From: Mycolicibacterium arenosum
GTDB taxonomy: Bacteria; Actinomycetota; Actinomycetes; Mycobacteriales; Mycobacteriaceae
Length of the DNA: 64,000 bases
Direction of reading: 5' to 3'
Assembly: GCF_024320865.1 (NCBI RefSeq)
Contig: NZ_JANDBD010000013.1
Location: 1 to 64,000, forward strand
Shown here: positions 52,363 to 61,261 of the stretch, one piece after another
Layout of the letters: every line of letters begins with the position of its first letter
How positions within the stretch are numbered: the stretch's first letter is position 1
Notes under the pieces: model-generated
Told to the model about the DNA's origin: nothing
Database searches by the model: none
Seen by the model: the letters and a program-made list of their open reading frames with translations, nothing else
Made by a program: the position numbers and the translations under genes

Positions 52363-54299
52363 GTGACGACATCCCGTCGGGCGCGCTCGACAGCGGCGAG
52401 ACGAAGGCCGTCAGCCTGCTGTCGCGCATCATCCTGCCGCGCCCCGGCGAGCCCCTCGACGTGCGCAAGCTCTACATCGAGGAATCCACGACGAACGCGC
52501 GGCGCGCGCACGCCCCGACACGCACGACGCTGGAGATCGGCACCGACTCCGAGGTCTCGTTCGCGACGTACTTCAACGCGTTCCCGGCGAGCTACTGGCG
52601 TCGGTGGTCGACGCTGACCTCGGTCGTGCTCCGCGTCGAACTGACCGGCAGCGCGCGGGTCGACGTCTATCGCTCCAAGGCGACGGGCGCACGCATCACC
52701 GTCGGCGGCACCGAGGCGACGAGCGTCGACGAGAAGCCCGCGGTGGTGGAGTTCGAGATCGAACTCGACACGTTCGAGGACGGCGGCTGGATCTGGTTCG
52801 ACGTCACCACCGACGCGAAGACGACCGTGCACAGCGCCGGGTGGTACGCGCCGGTGGCCGCTCCCGGCCGGGCCAACGTCGCCGTGGGCATCCCGACGTT
52901 CAACCGGCCGTCGGACGCCGTCAACGCGCTCGCAGCGCTGACGTCGGATTCGTTGGTGGACGAGGTGATCAGCGCCGTCATCGTGTCCGATCAGGGGACG
53001 AAGAAGGCCAAGGATCACCCCGGCTTCGATGCCGCGGCGGCAGCGCTCGGCACCCGGCTGACGATCCACAACCAGCCCAACCTCGGCGGTTCCGGCGGCT
53101 ACAGCCGCGTCATGTACGAAGCGCTGAAGAACACCGACTGCGAACAGATCCTGTTCATGGACGACGACATTCGCATCGAGCCCGACTCGATCCTGCGGGC
53201 ACTCGCGTTCAACCGCTTCGCCAAGACGCCGACCCTGGTCGGCGGCCAGATGCTCAACCTGCAGGAACCGAGCCACCTGCACGTCATGGGCGAGATGGTC
53301 GACGCGTCGAACTTCATGTGGACGAACGCGGTCAACACCGAGTACGACCACAACTTCGCGAAGTATCCGCTCAACGACGAGGACAGCGAGCGCAGCAGGC
53401 TGCTGCACCGCCGCATCGACGTCGACTACAACGGCTGGTGGATGTGCATGATCCCGCGGCAGGTCGCCGAGGAACTCGGCCAGCCGCTGCCGTTGTTCAT
53501 CAAGTGGGACGATGCCGAGTACGGGCTGCGCGCCGGTGAGCACGGCTATCCGACCGTGACACTGCCCGGTGCGGCCATCTGGCACATGGCGTGGAGTGAC
53601 AAGGACGACGCCATCGACTGGCAGGCGTACTTCCACCTGCGCAACCGGCTAGTGGTGGCGGCCATGCACTGGGATGGCAACATCCGCGGCCTGATCGCCA
53701 GCCACATGAAGGCGACGATCAAACACCTGCTGTGCCTGGAGTATTCGACGGTCGCCATCCAGAACAAGGCGATGGACGACTTCCTCGCCGGGCCCGATCA
53801 CATCTTCTCGATCCTCGATTCGGCGCTGCCGGACGTGCGCGCGATGCGTCAGCAGTTCCCCGACGCCGTCGTGCTCGAGAGCGCGACCGCGCTGCCGACG
53901 CCGTCGGACAAGAAATGGCGCAGGAAGGTGAAGATCCCGGTGGGACCGCTGGCCATCGGCAGCCGGCTGACCCGCGGCGTGGTCCACCAGCTGCGCCCGC
54001 ACGATCCGGTGCACCACCAGCGCCCGCAGATCAACGTCGCGACCCAGGACGCCCGCTGGTTCTCGCTGTGCAAGGTCGACGGCGTCACCGTCACCACCGC
54101 CGACGGACGCGGTGTGGTGTACCGCCAGCGTGACCGCGACAAGATGTTCGAGTTGCTTCGCGAGTCGACGAAACGTCAAGTGCAACTTGGCCGCAGGTTC
54201 AATCGCATGCGCAAGGTGTACCGAGAGGCGCTACCGGTGCTGTCGAGTAAGCAGAACTGGGAGACCGTTCTGCTGCCGTCCTCCGAAGCCGTCAGGTGA
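52359..54299 (+). CDS. glfT2: Galactofuranosyltransferase GlfT2
   Basis: The 646-residue bifunctional GT-A enzyme alternately adds beta-1,5 and beta-1,6 galactofuranose to build the galactan. An N-terminal beta-jelly domain precedes the GT-A core: nucleotide site F-N-R-P-S-D-A near residue 183, metal motif F-M-D-D-D-I near 266, W-D-D-A-E near 385, and G-A-A-I-W-H-M-A-W near 405-413. The C-terminal helices complete the tetramer interface. The stop overlaps the phosphatase GTG (GTGA). Confidence 0.97.
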   Translation: MSDDIPSGALDSGETKAVSLLSRIILPRPGEPLDVRKLYIEESTTNARRAHAPTRTTLEIGTDSEVSFATYFNAFPASYWRRWSTLTSVVLRVELTGSARVDVYRSKATGARITVGGTEATSVDEKPAVVEFEIELDTFEDGGWIWFDVTTDAKTTVHSAGWYAPVAAPGRANVAVGIPTFNRPSDAVNALAALTSDSLVDEVISAVIVSDQGTKKAKDHPGFDAAAAALGTRLTIHNQPNLGGSGGYSRVMYEALKNTDCEQILFMDDDIRIEPDSILRALAFNRFAKTPTLVGGQMLNLQEPSHLHVMGEMVDASNFMWTNAVNTEYDHNFAKYPLNDEDSERSRLLHRRIDVDYNGWWMCMIPRQVAEELGQPLPLFIKWDDAEYGLRAGEHGYPTVTLPGAAIWHMAWSDKDDAIDWQAYFHLRNRLVVAAMHWDGNIRGLIASHMKATIKHLLCLEYSTVAIQNKAMDDFLAGPDHIFSILDSALPDVRAMRQQFPDAVVLESATALPTPSDKKWRRKVKIPVGPLAIGSRLTRGVVHQLRPHDPVHHQRPQINVATQDARWFSLCKVDGVTVTTADGRGVVYRQRDRDKMFELLRESTKRQVQLGRRFNRMRKVYREALPVLSSKQNWETVLLPSSEAVR

Positions 54300-54835
54300 G
54301 CCTTCCCACCGCGACCCCGCACGGCGAGGACGCGATCCTCGTCGCCGTTCAGTCGACGCTCGCGGGCCGGCCGGGGGTGCTGCCGGGCGCGCGTGCGCTG
54401 TCGCACTTCGGTGAGCACAGTGCCGGCTGGGTCGGTGTCTCACTGCTCGGCGCCGTTCTCCAGCCGAGTCGCCGGAAGGCTTGGCTGACAGCGGGATTGG
54501 GCGCGTTTCTGGCCCACGCCGCGGCGGTCGTGATCAAGCGCGTCGTCAAGCGCACCCGGCCCGATCACCCGGCGATCACCGTCAACGTGGGGACGCCCAG
54601 CCGATTGAGTTTCCCGTCGGCACACGCGACGTCCACCACCGCGGCCGCCGTACTGCTCGGCCGGGTGACGGGCTTGCCGCTGCCCGCCGTGCTGGTGCCG
54701 CCGATGGCGTTGTCACGCCTGGTGCTCGGCGTGCACTACCCGTCGGACGTGCTGACCGGTGTCGTGGTGGGCACCGTGGTCGCGAAGACGGTGGGCGCGG
54801 CGTCGGAACGAGTGGCTGGGAAGGATGGCCGATGA
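54296..54835 (+). CDS. PAP2-type phosphatase for DPPR (Rv3807c type)
   Basis: The 179-residue membrane phosphatase removes the phosphate from decaprenylphosphoryl-5-phosphoribose. PAP2 motifs are intact: C1 in K-R-V-V-K-R-T-R-P, C2 in P-S-A-H, and C3 in S-R-L-V-L-G-V-H-Y-P-S-D. Several membrane helices surround them. The GTG start lies in the end of glfT2, and its stop overlaps the ubiA start (ATGA), so the three are tightly coupled. Confidence 0.93.
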   Translation: MSLPTATPHGEDAILVAVQSTLAGRPGVLPGARALSHFGEHSAGWVGVSLLGAVLQPSRRKAWLTAGLGAFLAHAAAVVIKRVVKRTRPDHPAITVNVGTPSRLSFPSAHATSTTAAAVLLGRVTGLPLPAVLVPPMALSRLVLGVHYPSDVLTGVVVGTVVAKTVGAASERVAGKDGR

Positions 54836-55749
54836 CTGAGGAACCGGCCGCGGCGGGCGCGCCGCCGAAGAACCTCGTCACCGGGGTCGTCAAGGCGGTG
54901 CGGCCGCGGCAGTGGGTGAAGAACCTGCTGGTGCTGGCGGCCCCGCTGTTCGCCCTCGGCGGCGACGTCACCGACGACTACCGAGGCGTCTTCATCAAAG
55001 CCGGACTGGCCTTCGTCGCGTTCAGCATGGCGGCCTCGTCGATCTATCTGGTCAACGACGCCCGCGATGTGGAAGCCGATCGGGAACACCCCACCAAGCG
55101 TTTCCGGCCGATCGCAGCCGGAGTGGTGCCGCAGGGCCTGGCCTACGGGCTGGCGGCGGTGCTGATGACCGGCTCGCTGGTCTTATCCTGGTTCACCGCA
55201 GCGAATCTCGCATTGGTGATCGCGGTGTACCTGGTGATGCAGCTGGCGTACTGCTTCGGGCTGAAGCACCAGGCGGTGCTCGACATCTGCATCGTCTCCT
55301 CGGCGTACCTGATCCGCGCGATCGCGGGCGGCGCGGCGACCGGTATCGCGCTGTCGCAGTGGTTCCTGCTGGTGATGGCGTTCGGATCGCTGTTCATGGT
55401 GGCGGGTAAGCGATACGCCGAGTTGCAACTGGCGGAGCGCACGGGAGCCAAGATCCGCAAGTCGCTCGAGGCGTACACGAGCACGTACCTGCGGTTCGTC
55501 TGGACTCTGTCGGCGACCGCGGTCGTCGTGTGCTGGGGGCTGTGGGCCTTCGAGCGCGACCGGATCGCCGGTGGATCCTGGTTCGCGATCTCGATGATCC
55601 CCTTCACCATCGCGATCCTGCGGTACGCGGTCGATGTGGACGGGGGGATGGCCGGAGAACCGGAGGACATCGCCATGAAGGACCGAGTGCTGCAGCTGCT
55701 CGCGGTCGCGCTGATCGGAACCCTGGGTGCCGCAGTCCTCCTCAGCTGA
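54832..55749 (+). CDS. ubiA: UbiA, decaprenyl-phosphate phosphoribosyltransferase (DPPR synthase)
   Basis: The 305-residue UbiA-superfamily membrane enzyme joins phosphoribosyl pyrophosphate to decaprenyl phosphate, the first step to the arabinose donor. The aspartate motif is N-D-A-R-D-V-E-A-D near residue 74, and a second is L-K-H-Q-A-V-L-D near 138. About nine hydrophobic helices follow the start R-P-R-Q-W-V-K-N. Changes in this protein are linked to ethambutol resistance in M. tuberculosis. It overlaps aftB by 23 bases. Confidence 0.96.
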   Translation: MTEEPAAAGAPPKNLVTGVVKAVRPRQWVKNLLVLAAPLFALGGDVTDDYRGVFIKAGLAFVAFSMAASSIYLVNDARDVEADREHPTKRFRPIAAGVVPQGLAYGLAAVLMTGSLVLSWFTAANLALVIAVYLVMQLAYCFGLKHQAVLDICIVSSAYLIRAIAGGAATGIALSQWFLLVMAFGSLFMVAGKRYAELQLAERTGAKIRKSLEAYTSTYLRFVWTLSATAVVVCWGLWAFERDRIAGGSWFAISMIPFTIAILRYAVDVDGGMAGEPEDIAMKDRVLQLLAVALIGTLGAAVLLS

Positions 55750-57814
55750 CCCCGCGCGACGGGCGAGCAGCGTCAGGCCACGCGTAGTCGCGCGCTGGCC
55801 GGCGTTCCCCTACGACCCGAGGGTCCGCATCAGCCTGTGGATCGGCGTGCTGCTCGTCACCGTGCTGTTCGGTTGGGGGGCGTGGCAGCGGCGCTGGATC
55901 GCCGATGACGGCCTCATCGTCCTGCGCACCGTGCGGAATCTGTTGGCGGGCAACGGTCCCGTGTTCAACAAGGGCGAGCGCATCGAGGCCAACACGTCGA
56001 CGGCGTGGTCCTATCTGGTAACGCTCGGCGGCTGGATCGGCGGGCCGGTGCGCCTCGAGTACGTCGCCCTCACCCTCGCGCTGACGCTGAGCATCGTCGG
56101 GGTGGCGCTCGTCATGCTCGGCACCGGCCGGTTGTACGCGCCGAGCCTGCAGGGCCGCCGCGCGGTGCTGCTGCCCGCCGGCATCCTGGTGTACATCGCT
56201 CTTCCGCCGGCCCGCGACTTCGCGACCTCGGGCCTCGAAAACGGTTTGGTGCTGGCGTATCTGGGCCTGCTGTGGTGGATGCTGGTGTGCTGGTCGCAAG
56301 CGCCCCGCCGCAACCCGCCCGCCGGTCCCGACCCGCACGACGCCACCAGCGCGCGCTTCGACGCGACGCTTGCGTTCGTCGCGGGCCTGAGCGTCCTGGT
56401 GCGTCCCGAACTCGCACTCCTCGGTGTCGGCGCCCTGCTGATGATGTTCGTCGCGGCGAGTGGATGGCGCCGCCGGGCGGTTGTCTTCGTCGCAGGCGGC
56501 CTGCTTCCCGTGGCGTATCAGATCTTCCGGATGGGCTACTACGGCCTGTTGACGCCGGGAACCGCCGTCGCCAAGGACGCGACCGGGTCCAAATGGCAGC
56601 AGGGCTTCGTCTACCTGACCAACTTCAACGGACCGTACCTCCTGTGGGTGCCGCTGATCCTGCTCGTCGGCCTGGCGCTGCTGTTGCTCGCGGTCCGCGG
56701 GTTGCTCTGGGGTAGTGGCAATTCCCCCGGTCGCTACGCTCCTGCCCTCCGGATCCGCGAGCAGCCGGCCCGCAACCAGGGTCGCCTGCGCCGAATCGTC
56801 CAGAGTCCCAACGCGATCGTGGTGTTCATGGTCGTCAGCGGCGTGGTGCAGGCCGTGTACTGGATCCGGCAGGGCGGCGACTTCATGCACGGCCGCGTAC
56901 TGCTGACGCCGATCTTCTGCCTGGTGATCCCGGTCGCCGTCATTCCGATCGTGTTGCCGCAGAACGCGAGAGCCACGCGCGGCCCCGGCATCCTGCTGGC
57001 GGGTGCCACCGGCGTGATCTGGCTCGCCGTGATCGGCTGGGCGCTGTGGGCGGCGAACTCGCCCGGCCTGGGCGCCGACGGCACTCGGGTGACGGCGTCC
57101 GGCATCGTCGACGAGCGGAAGTTCTACGCGCAGGCCACCGGCCACGCCCACCCGCTGACCGCCGCGGACTACCTCGACTATCCGCGCATGCGAGCGGTGC
57201 TGGTGGCGATCAACAACACTCCGGACGGCGCGCTGCTGCTGCCGTCTGGCAACTACGACCAGTGGGACGTGGTGCCGGCGGTCCCGCCGCCGGTTCCGGA
57301 GGGCGGGAGCGAAGCGACTGGGGGATCGGGTTCGGCTGCACCATCCGATTACATTCCGCCGCACACGGTGTTCTTCACCAACCTCGGCATGCTCGGCATG
57401 AACGTCGGCCTCGACGTCCGCGTCATCGACCAGATCGGGTTGGCGAATCCGCTCGCCATGCACACGTCGCGCATCGAGGACGGCCGGATCGGCCACGACA
57501 AGAACCTGTTCCCCGACTGGGCGGTGGCCGAGGGGCCGTTCCTCAAGGAGCGCCCGTTCATCCCGCCGTACCTGGACCCCGAGTGGATCGCGCAGGCGCA
57601 GGTCGCGTTGACGTGCCCGGAGACCGACGCCATGCTCAACTCGGTGCGGGGTGAGATGGGGCCGCGCCGCTTCCTCTCCAACCTGCTGCACGCGTGGCAG
57701 TTCACCGAGTACCGGATCGATCGGGTGCCGATGTACGAGTTGTACCGCTGCGGGCTGGAGCCGCCCGCGCCGAAGGTAGCGCCGTACACGGGTTTGCCAG
57801 CAACGGGACCGTGA
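55727..57814 (+). CDS. aftB: AftB, terminal arabinofuranosyltransferase
   Basis: The 695-residue GT-C enzyme adds the terminal beta-1,2 arabinofuranose to arabinan. The GT-C motif R-W-I-A-D-D-G-L-I-V-L-R-T lies near residues 56-68, before about ten membrane helices. The extracellular C-terminal domain includes ATGHAHPLTAADYLDYPRM and FFTNLGMLGMNVGLDVRVID. The GTG at 55727 is used, as I find no better start before the first helix. Two loop segments (residues about 332-342 and 524-534) come from inverted copies of a REP-like repeat and are not seen in the tuberculosis protein as I recall it. Confidence 0.94.
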   Translation: MPQSSSADPARRASSVRPRVVARWPAFPYDPRVRISLWIGVLLVTVLFGWGAWQRRWIADDGLIVLRTVRNLLAGNGPVFNKGERIEANTSTAWSYLVTLGGWIGGPVRLEYVALTLALTLSIVGVALVMLGTGRLYAPSLQGRRAVLLPAGILVYIALPPARDFATSGLENGLVLAYLGLLWWMLVCWSQAPRRNPPAGPDPHDATSARFDATLAFVAGLSVLVRPELALLGVGALLMMFVAASGWRRRAVVFVAGGLLPVAYQIFRMGYYGLLTPGTAVAKDATGSKWQQGFVYLTNFNGPYLLWVPLILLVGLALLLLAVRGLLWGSGNSPGRYAPALRIREQPARNQGRLRRIVQSPNAIVVFMVVSGVVQAVYWIRQGGDFMHGRVLLTPIFCLVIPVAVIPIVLPQNARATRGPGILLAGATGVIWLAVIGWALWAANSPGLGADGTRVTASGIVDERKFYAQATGHAHPLTAADYLDYPRMRAVLVAINNTPDGALLLPSGNYDQWDVVPAVPPPVPEGGSEATGGSGSAAPSDYIPPHTVFFTNLGMLGMNVGLDVRVIDQIGLANPLAMHTSRIEDGRIGHDKNLFPDWAVAEGPFLKERPFIPPYLDPEWIAQAQVALTCPETDAMLNSVRGEMGPRRFLSNLLHAWQFTEYRIDRVPMYELYRCGLEPPAPKVAPYTGLPATGP
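56721..56752 (+). repeat. REP-like element inside aftB, copy 1
   Basis: The 32 bases begin ATTCCCCCGGTCGCTACGCT and end in CCTGCCCTCCGG. The reverse complement of copy 2 (57296-57326) matches at about 28 of 31 positions. It is in frame in a linker between membrane helices (G-N-S-P-G-R-Y-A-P-A-L-R). Confidence 0.7.
57296..57326 (-). repeat. REP-like element inside aftB, copy 2 (inverted)
   Basis: Begins CCGGAGGGCGGGAGCGAAGC and ends in ACTGGGGGAT. It is the inverted partner of copy 1 and encodes E-G-G-S-E-A-T-G-G, part of a low-complexity loop just before I-P-P-H-T-V-F-F-T-N. Confidence 0.7.
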
Positions 57815-57972
57815 CCCACGTCACGTGAATTTGTCGGCCGGTCGGGTTCTCTGCTTTTCTTACCGTGGGAGTAACGCTCCGGTCGCGTTCGGCCGATAAC
57901 AGTTCGAGCGAATCTCTCCTGCACAGCGCTGTGCACCGAAATCCGCTGCGCACGGCGCGCGGAACGGACGAA

Positions 57973-59097
57973 ATGGACGGTAAGAACCAGACTATGGCCA
58001 GAACATCGCTGCCATCGCTCCGCCTCGCCGTGAGAAACAGTCTTCGACGGATGCCCGCGATGTTTGCCGCGGTCGCACTGCTCCCGGCGTTCCTGGTGGC
58101 CGGCGAGGTTGCCGGCGGGGCTCCCCGCGCGGCGGCGTTCTCCAAGCCGGGCCTGCCCGTGGAGTACCTCGACGTCCCGTCCGCGTCGATGGGCCGCGAC
58201 ATCCGCATCCAGTACCAGCCCGGCCGCGCGCCGGTCGTCGCACCGCCGCCCGAGCTGGGGCCCGACGGCCAGCCGCTCCCCGTCGCACACGGTCAGGGGA
58301 TCGTCCCGCCGGTGGAGACCGGACCCGAGAAGGCGGTCTACCTCCTCGACGGGCTGCGCGCGCAGGACGACTTCAACGGCTGGGACATCAACACCCAGGC
58401 CTTCGAGTGGTTCAACGACTCGGGTGTCGCCGTCGTCATGCCGGTCGGCGGGCAGTCGAGCTTCTACACCGACTGGTACTCGCCGTCGAACCGCAACGGC
58501 CAGACCTACACCTACAAGTGGGAGACGTTCCTCACCGGTGAGCTGCCCAAGTGGCTCGCCGCGAACAAGAACGTGTCCCCGACGGGTAACGCCGTCGTCG
58601 GCCTGTCGATGGCGGGCGGCTCCTCGCTGATCCTGTCGTCGTATCACCCCCAGGTGTTCAGCTACGCGGCCGCGCTGTCGGGCTTCCTCAATCCCTCGAC
58701 GCTGTTCATGAAGCAGGCCATCCGGTTCGCGATGCTCGACGCCGGCGGCTACAACGTCGACAACATGTGGGGCCTGCCGTGGAACGAGGCGTGGAAGCGC
58801 AACGATCCCGTCGAGCAGGTCGACCGCATCGTCGCGGCGGGCACTCGGCTCTGGATCTACTGCGCACCCGGCGGCGGCCCGCTCGCCGAGGACGTCGACC
58901 CGAGCCAGCGGTTCAACGCCGACAACCTGGAATCGCTTGCCATCGGCAGCAACAAGAAGTTCCAGGAGAAGTACAACAAGGCCGGCGGCAGCAATGCCAC
59001 GTTCGTGTTCCCACCTGAGGGGAACCACTCCTGGAGTTACTGGGCCACGCAGCTTCAGACGCTCAAGCCCGATCTGATTCGCACGCTCAACGGCTGA
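57973..59097 (+). CDS. Antigen 85 mycolyltransferase with proline-rich insert
   Basis: The 374-residue mycolyltransferase has a signal region to about residue 55 and mature start F-S-K-P-G-L-P-V-E-Y-L. Catalytic Ser212 lies in GLSMAGGSS; the acid is the Glu in N-A-D-N-L-E-S, and the His is in G-N-H-S-W. Residues 83-120 are a proline/glycine-rich insert where the canonical protein has only Q-S-G-G-A-N-S-P. It also lacks the paired cysteines seen in the next gene. An ATG at 57994 is an alternative start. It transfers mycolates to trehalose or arabinogalactan. Confidence 0.9.
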   Translation: MDGKNQTMARTSLPSLRLAVRNSLRRMPAMFAAVALLPAFLVAGEVAGGAPRAAAFSKPGLPVEYLDVPSASMGRDIRIQYQPGRAPVVAPPPELGPDGQPLPVAHGQGIVPPVETGPEKAVYLLDGLRAQDDFNGWDINTQAFEWFNDSGVAVVMPVGGQSSFYTDWYSPSNRNGQTYTYKWETFLTGELPKWLAANKNVSPTGNAVVGLSMAGGSSLILSSYHPQVFSYAAALSGFLNPSTLFMKQAIRFAMLDAGGYNVDNMWGLPWNEAWKRNDPVEQVDRIVAAGTRLWIYCAPGGGPLAEDVDPSQRFNADNLESLAIGSNKKFQEKYNKAGGSNATFVFPPEGNHSWSYWATQLQTLKPDLIRTLNG

Positions 59098-59203
59098 GCG
59101 GCCGGGCGGCGACCCGCCCGTCGGTGTGGTTGGATACACACGCAACGCCGCTGTCCCTCAAGGGATTACCGGTCCGGCGCTGCGGCTGACGACGACGAAC
59201 GGG

Positions 59204-60205
59204 ATGGGTACCTCCATGGGATTTTTCGGGAAGATGTGGAGTGTCGCGGCGGTCGCCGTGCTGCTCCCCGCGCTCATCGGCGTCGCGGGTCAGCAGGCGA
59301 CGGCGAGCGCGTTCTCGCGTCCGGGGTTACCCGTTGAGTACCTCGCCGTACCGTCGGCGGGAATGGGCCGCGACATCAAGGTCCAGTTCCAGAGCGGCGG
59401 CGCCAACTCGCCGGGCGTGTACCTGCTCGACGGTCTGCGCGCCCAGGACGACTTCAACGGCTGGGACATCAACACCGCGGCGTTCGAGTGGTACGAGGGC
59501 TCGGGCCTGTCGGTCGTCATGCCCGTCGGCGGCCAGTCCAGCTTCTACTCCGACTGGTACAAGCCGGCCTGCAGCAAGAAGACCGGCGGCTGCCAGACCT
59601 ACAAGTGGGAGACGTTCCTGAGCCGGGAACTGCCCGCCTACCTGTCGGCCAACAAGGGGGTCGACGCGACGCGCAACGCGGCGATCGGCCTGTCGATGGC
59701 CGGATCGGCGGCGTTGACGATGGCGGTCTACCACCCGAACCAGTTCCAGTACGCCGGGTCGCTGTCGGGCTTCCTCAACCTGTCCGAGGGGTGGTGGCCG
59801 ATGCTGGTCAACCTCTCGATGGGCGATGCCGGGGGGTACAAGGCCGACGACATGTGGGGCAAGACCGGTGACGCGGACAACGCGTGGAAGCGCAACGATC
59901 CGATGGTCCAGTTGCAGACGCTCGTCGCGAACAACACCCGCGTGTGGGTGTACTGCGGTGACGGCAAGCCGTCGGATCTCGATGCGGGCAGCAGTTCGGG
60001 CAACCTGTTCAACGCGAAGTTCCTCGAGGGCTTGACGATCCGCACCAACAGGACGTTCCAGGACAACTACCTCGCCGCCGGAGGCAGGAACGCGGTGTTC
60101 AACTTTCCGCAGAACGGCACGCACTCCTGGGGCTACTGGGGCCAGCAACTGCAGCAGATGAAGCCGGACATTCAGCGGGTGCTGAACGCGACGCCCGCGG
60201 CGTAG
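59204..60205 (+). CDS. fbpA: Antigen 85 mycolyltransferase, canonical form
   Basis: The 333-residue protein matches antigen 85A/C from F-S-R-P-G-L-P-V-E-Y-L onward (mature start near residue 37). It has Ser164 in G-L-S-M-A-G-S, acid in K-F-L-E-G, and His in G-T-H-S-W. The fibronectin-binding and trehalose segments (QFQSGGANSPGVYLLDGLRAQ) and the C123/C130 pair are present. ATG 59216 is also possible. It is the tandem paralogue of the upstream gene; M. tuberculosis has a single fbpA here. Confidence 0.92.
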   Translation: MGTSMGFFGKMWSVAAVAVLLPALIGVAGQQATASAFSRPGLPVEYLAVPSAGMGRDIKVQFQSGGANSPGVYLLDGLRAQDDFNGWDINTAAFEWYEGSGLSVVMPVGGQSSFYSDWYKPACSKKTGGCQTYKWETFLSRELPAYLSANKGVDATRNAAIGLSMAGSAALTMAVYHPNQFQYAGSLSGFLNLSEGWWPMLVNLSMGDAGGYKADDMWGKTGDADNAWKRNDPMVQLQTLVANNTRVWVYCGDGKPSDLDAGSSSGNLFNAKFLEGLTIRTNRTFQDNYLAAGGRNAVFNFPQNGTHSWGYWGQQLQQMKPDIQRVLNATPAA

Positions 60206-60235
60206 CCCTCGGAGCGCTTCGTTTTCAGCGAACGC

Positions 60236-60270
60236 CGGAGTCGGATGTGTTTGACTGACCACCGACTCCG
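60236..60270. terminator. Hairpin after fbpA
   Basis: CGGAGTCGG (60236-60244) pairs with CCGACTCCG (60262-60270), leaving a 17-base loop. It lies between fbpA and fbpD and could attenuate read-through. No U-tract. Confidence 0.4.
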
Positions 60271-60294
60271 AATCGAATTCTGCAAGAGGTGGGT

Positions 60295-61182
60295 ATGAGA
60301 CTGCTCTCGATACTGCTCCGGACGATGGCCGCGGTCACGCTGACCGCCGGGCTGTGGATTGCGAGCCCGCAGGTCGCCAGGGCGGACGGCGTCGAGATGC
60401 TCATGGTGCCCTCGGGTGCCATGGGCCGTGACATCCCGGTGGCGTTCCAGGCCGGTGGCCCGCACGCGGTGTTCCTCCTGGACGCGTTCAACGGCGGACC
60501 CGACGTCAGCAACTGGGTCGGGGCCGGCGGATTCGCCACGTTCGCTGGCAAGGGCGTCTCGGTGGCGGCGCCTGCCGGCGGCGCCTGGAGCATGTACACC
60601 AACTGGGAAGCCGACGGCTCCAAGCAGTGGGAGACGTTCCTGGCCGACGAGTTGCCGAACTGGCTGGCCGCGAACAAGGGCCTGGCGCCCAGCGGCCACG
60701 GTGTGGTCGGCGCCGCGCAGGGCGGGACCGCCGCGGTGACGCTGGCGGCGTTCCACCCCGACCGCTTCCGCTACGCGGGTTCGTTCTCCGGCTTCATGAC
60801 CCCGTCGGCGACGACGATGAACGGCGCCATCACGGCGGGCCTGGCGCAGTTCGGCGGCGTCAACACCCAGGCGATGTGGGGGGCCGCGCAGCTCGGCCGG
60901 TGGAAGTGGCACGACCCGGATGTGCACGTTGCACTGTTGGCGCAGAACAACACTCGGCTCTGGGTCTTCAGCCCGTCCACGCTGACGTGTAGCGATCCCG
61001 CGGCGATGATCGGCTACTGCGACCAAGCGCAGGGCAGCAACCGCAGCTTCTATCAGCACTACCGGGCCGTCGGCGGGCGCAACGGCCATTTCGACTTCCC
61101 GGCCGGTGGGCAGCACGACTGGGGCACCTGGGGCCCGCAGCTCGGCGCCCTGTCGGGTGACCTCGTCGCCGCGATCGCCTAG
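60295..61182 (+). CDS. fbpD: MPT51/FbpD, inactive antigen 85 relative
   Basis: The 295-residue secreted protein has a signal peptide cut after V-A-R-A and the antigen 85 fold (V-P-S-G-A-M-G-R-D-I-P-V-A-F-Q). The nucleophile position reads G-A-A-Q-G-G-T, with no serine, as in M. tuberculosis MPT51, which lacks mycolyltransferase activity and binds matrix proteins. An AGAGGTGGG site precedes the ATG. The histidine position is retained in Q-H-D-W. It keeps the fbpA-fbpD order of M. tuberculosis. Confidence 0.92.
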   Translation: MRLLSILLRTMAAVTLTAGLWIASPQVARADGVEMLMVPSGAMGRDIPVAFQAGGPHAVFLLDAFNGGPDVSNWVGAGGFATFAGKGVSVAAPAGGAWSMYTNWEADGSKQWETFLADELPNWLAANKGLAPSGHGVVGAAQGGTAAVTLAAFHPDRFRYAGSFSGFMTPSATTMNGAITAGLAQFGGVNTQAMWGAAQLGRWKWHDPDVHVALLAQNNTRLWVFSPSTLTCSDPAAMIGYCDQAQGSNRSFYQHYRAVGGRNGHFDFPAGGQHDWGTWGPQLGALSGDLVAAIA

Positions 61183-61261
61183 CGGCGTTTCACCACGAGC
61201 AGTCCTGCGTTCTCAGCAAAGCCAACCCAGGGCCGGTCCAGACAGCCGGTACCTTGGAAAC

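Noticed and set aside
55742..57691. 649-residue antisense frame in aftB
   Set aside because: Shadow of aftB; low-complexity charged composition.
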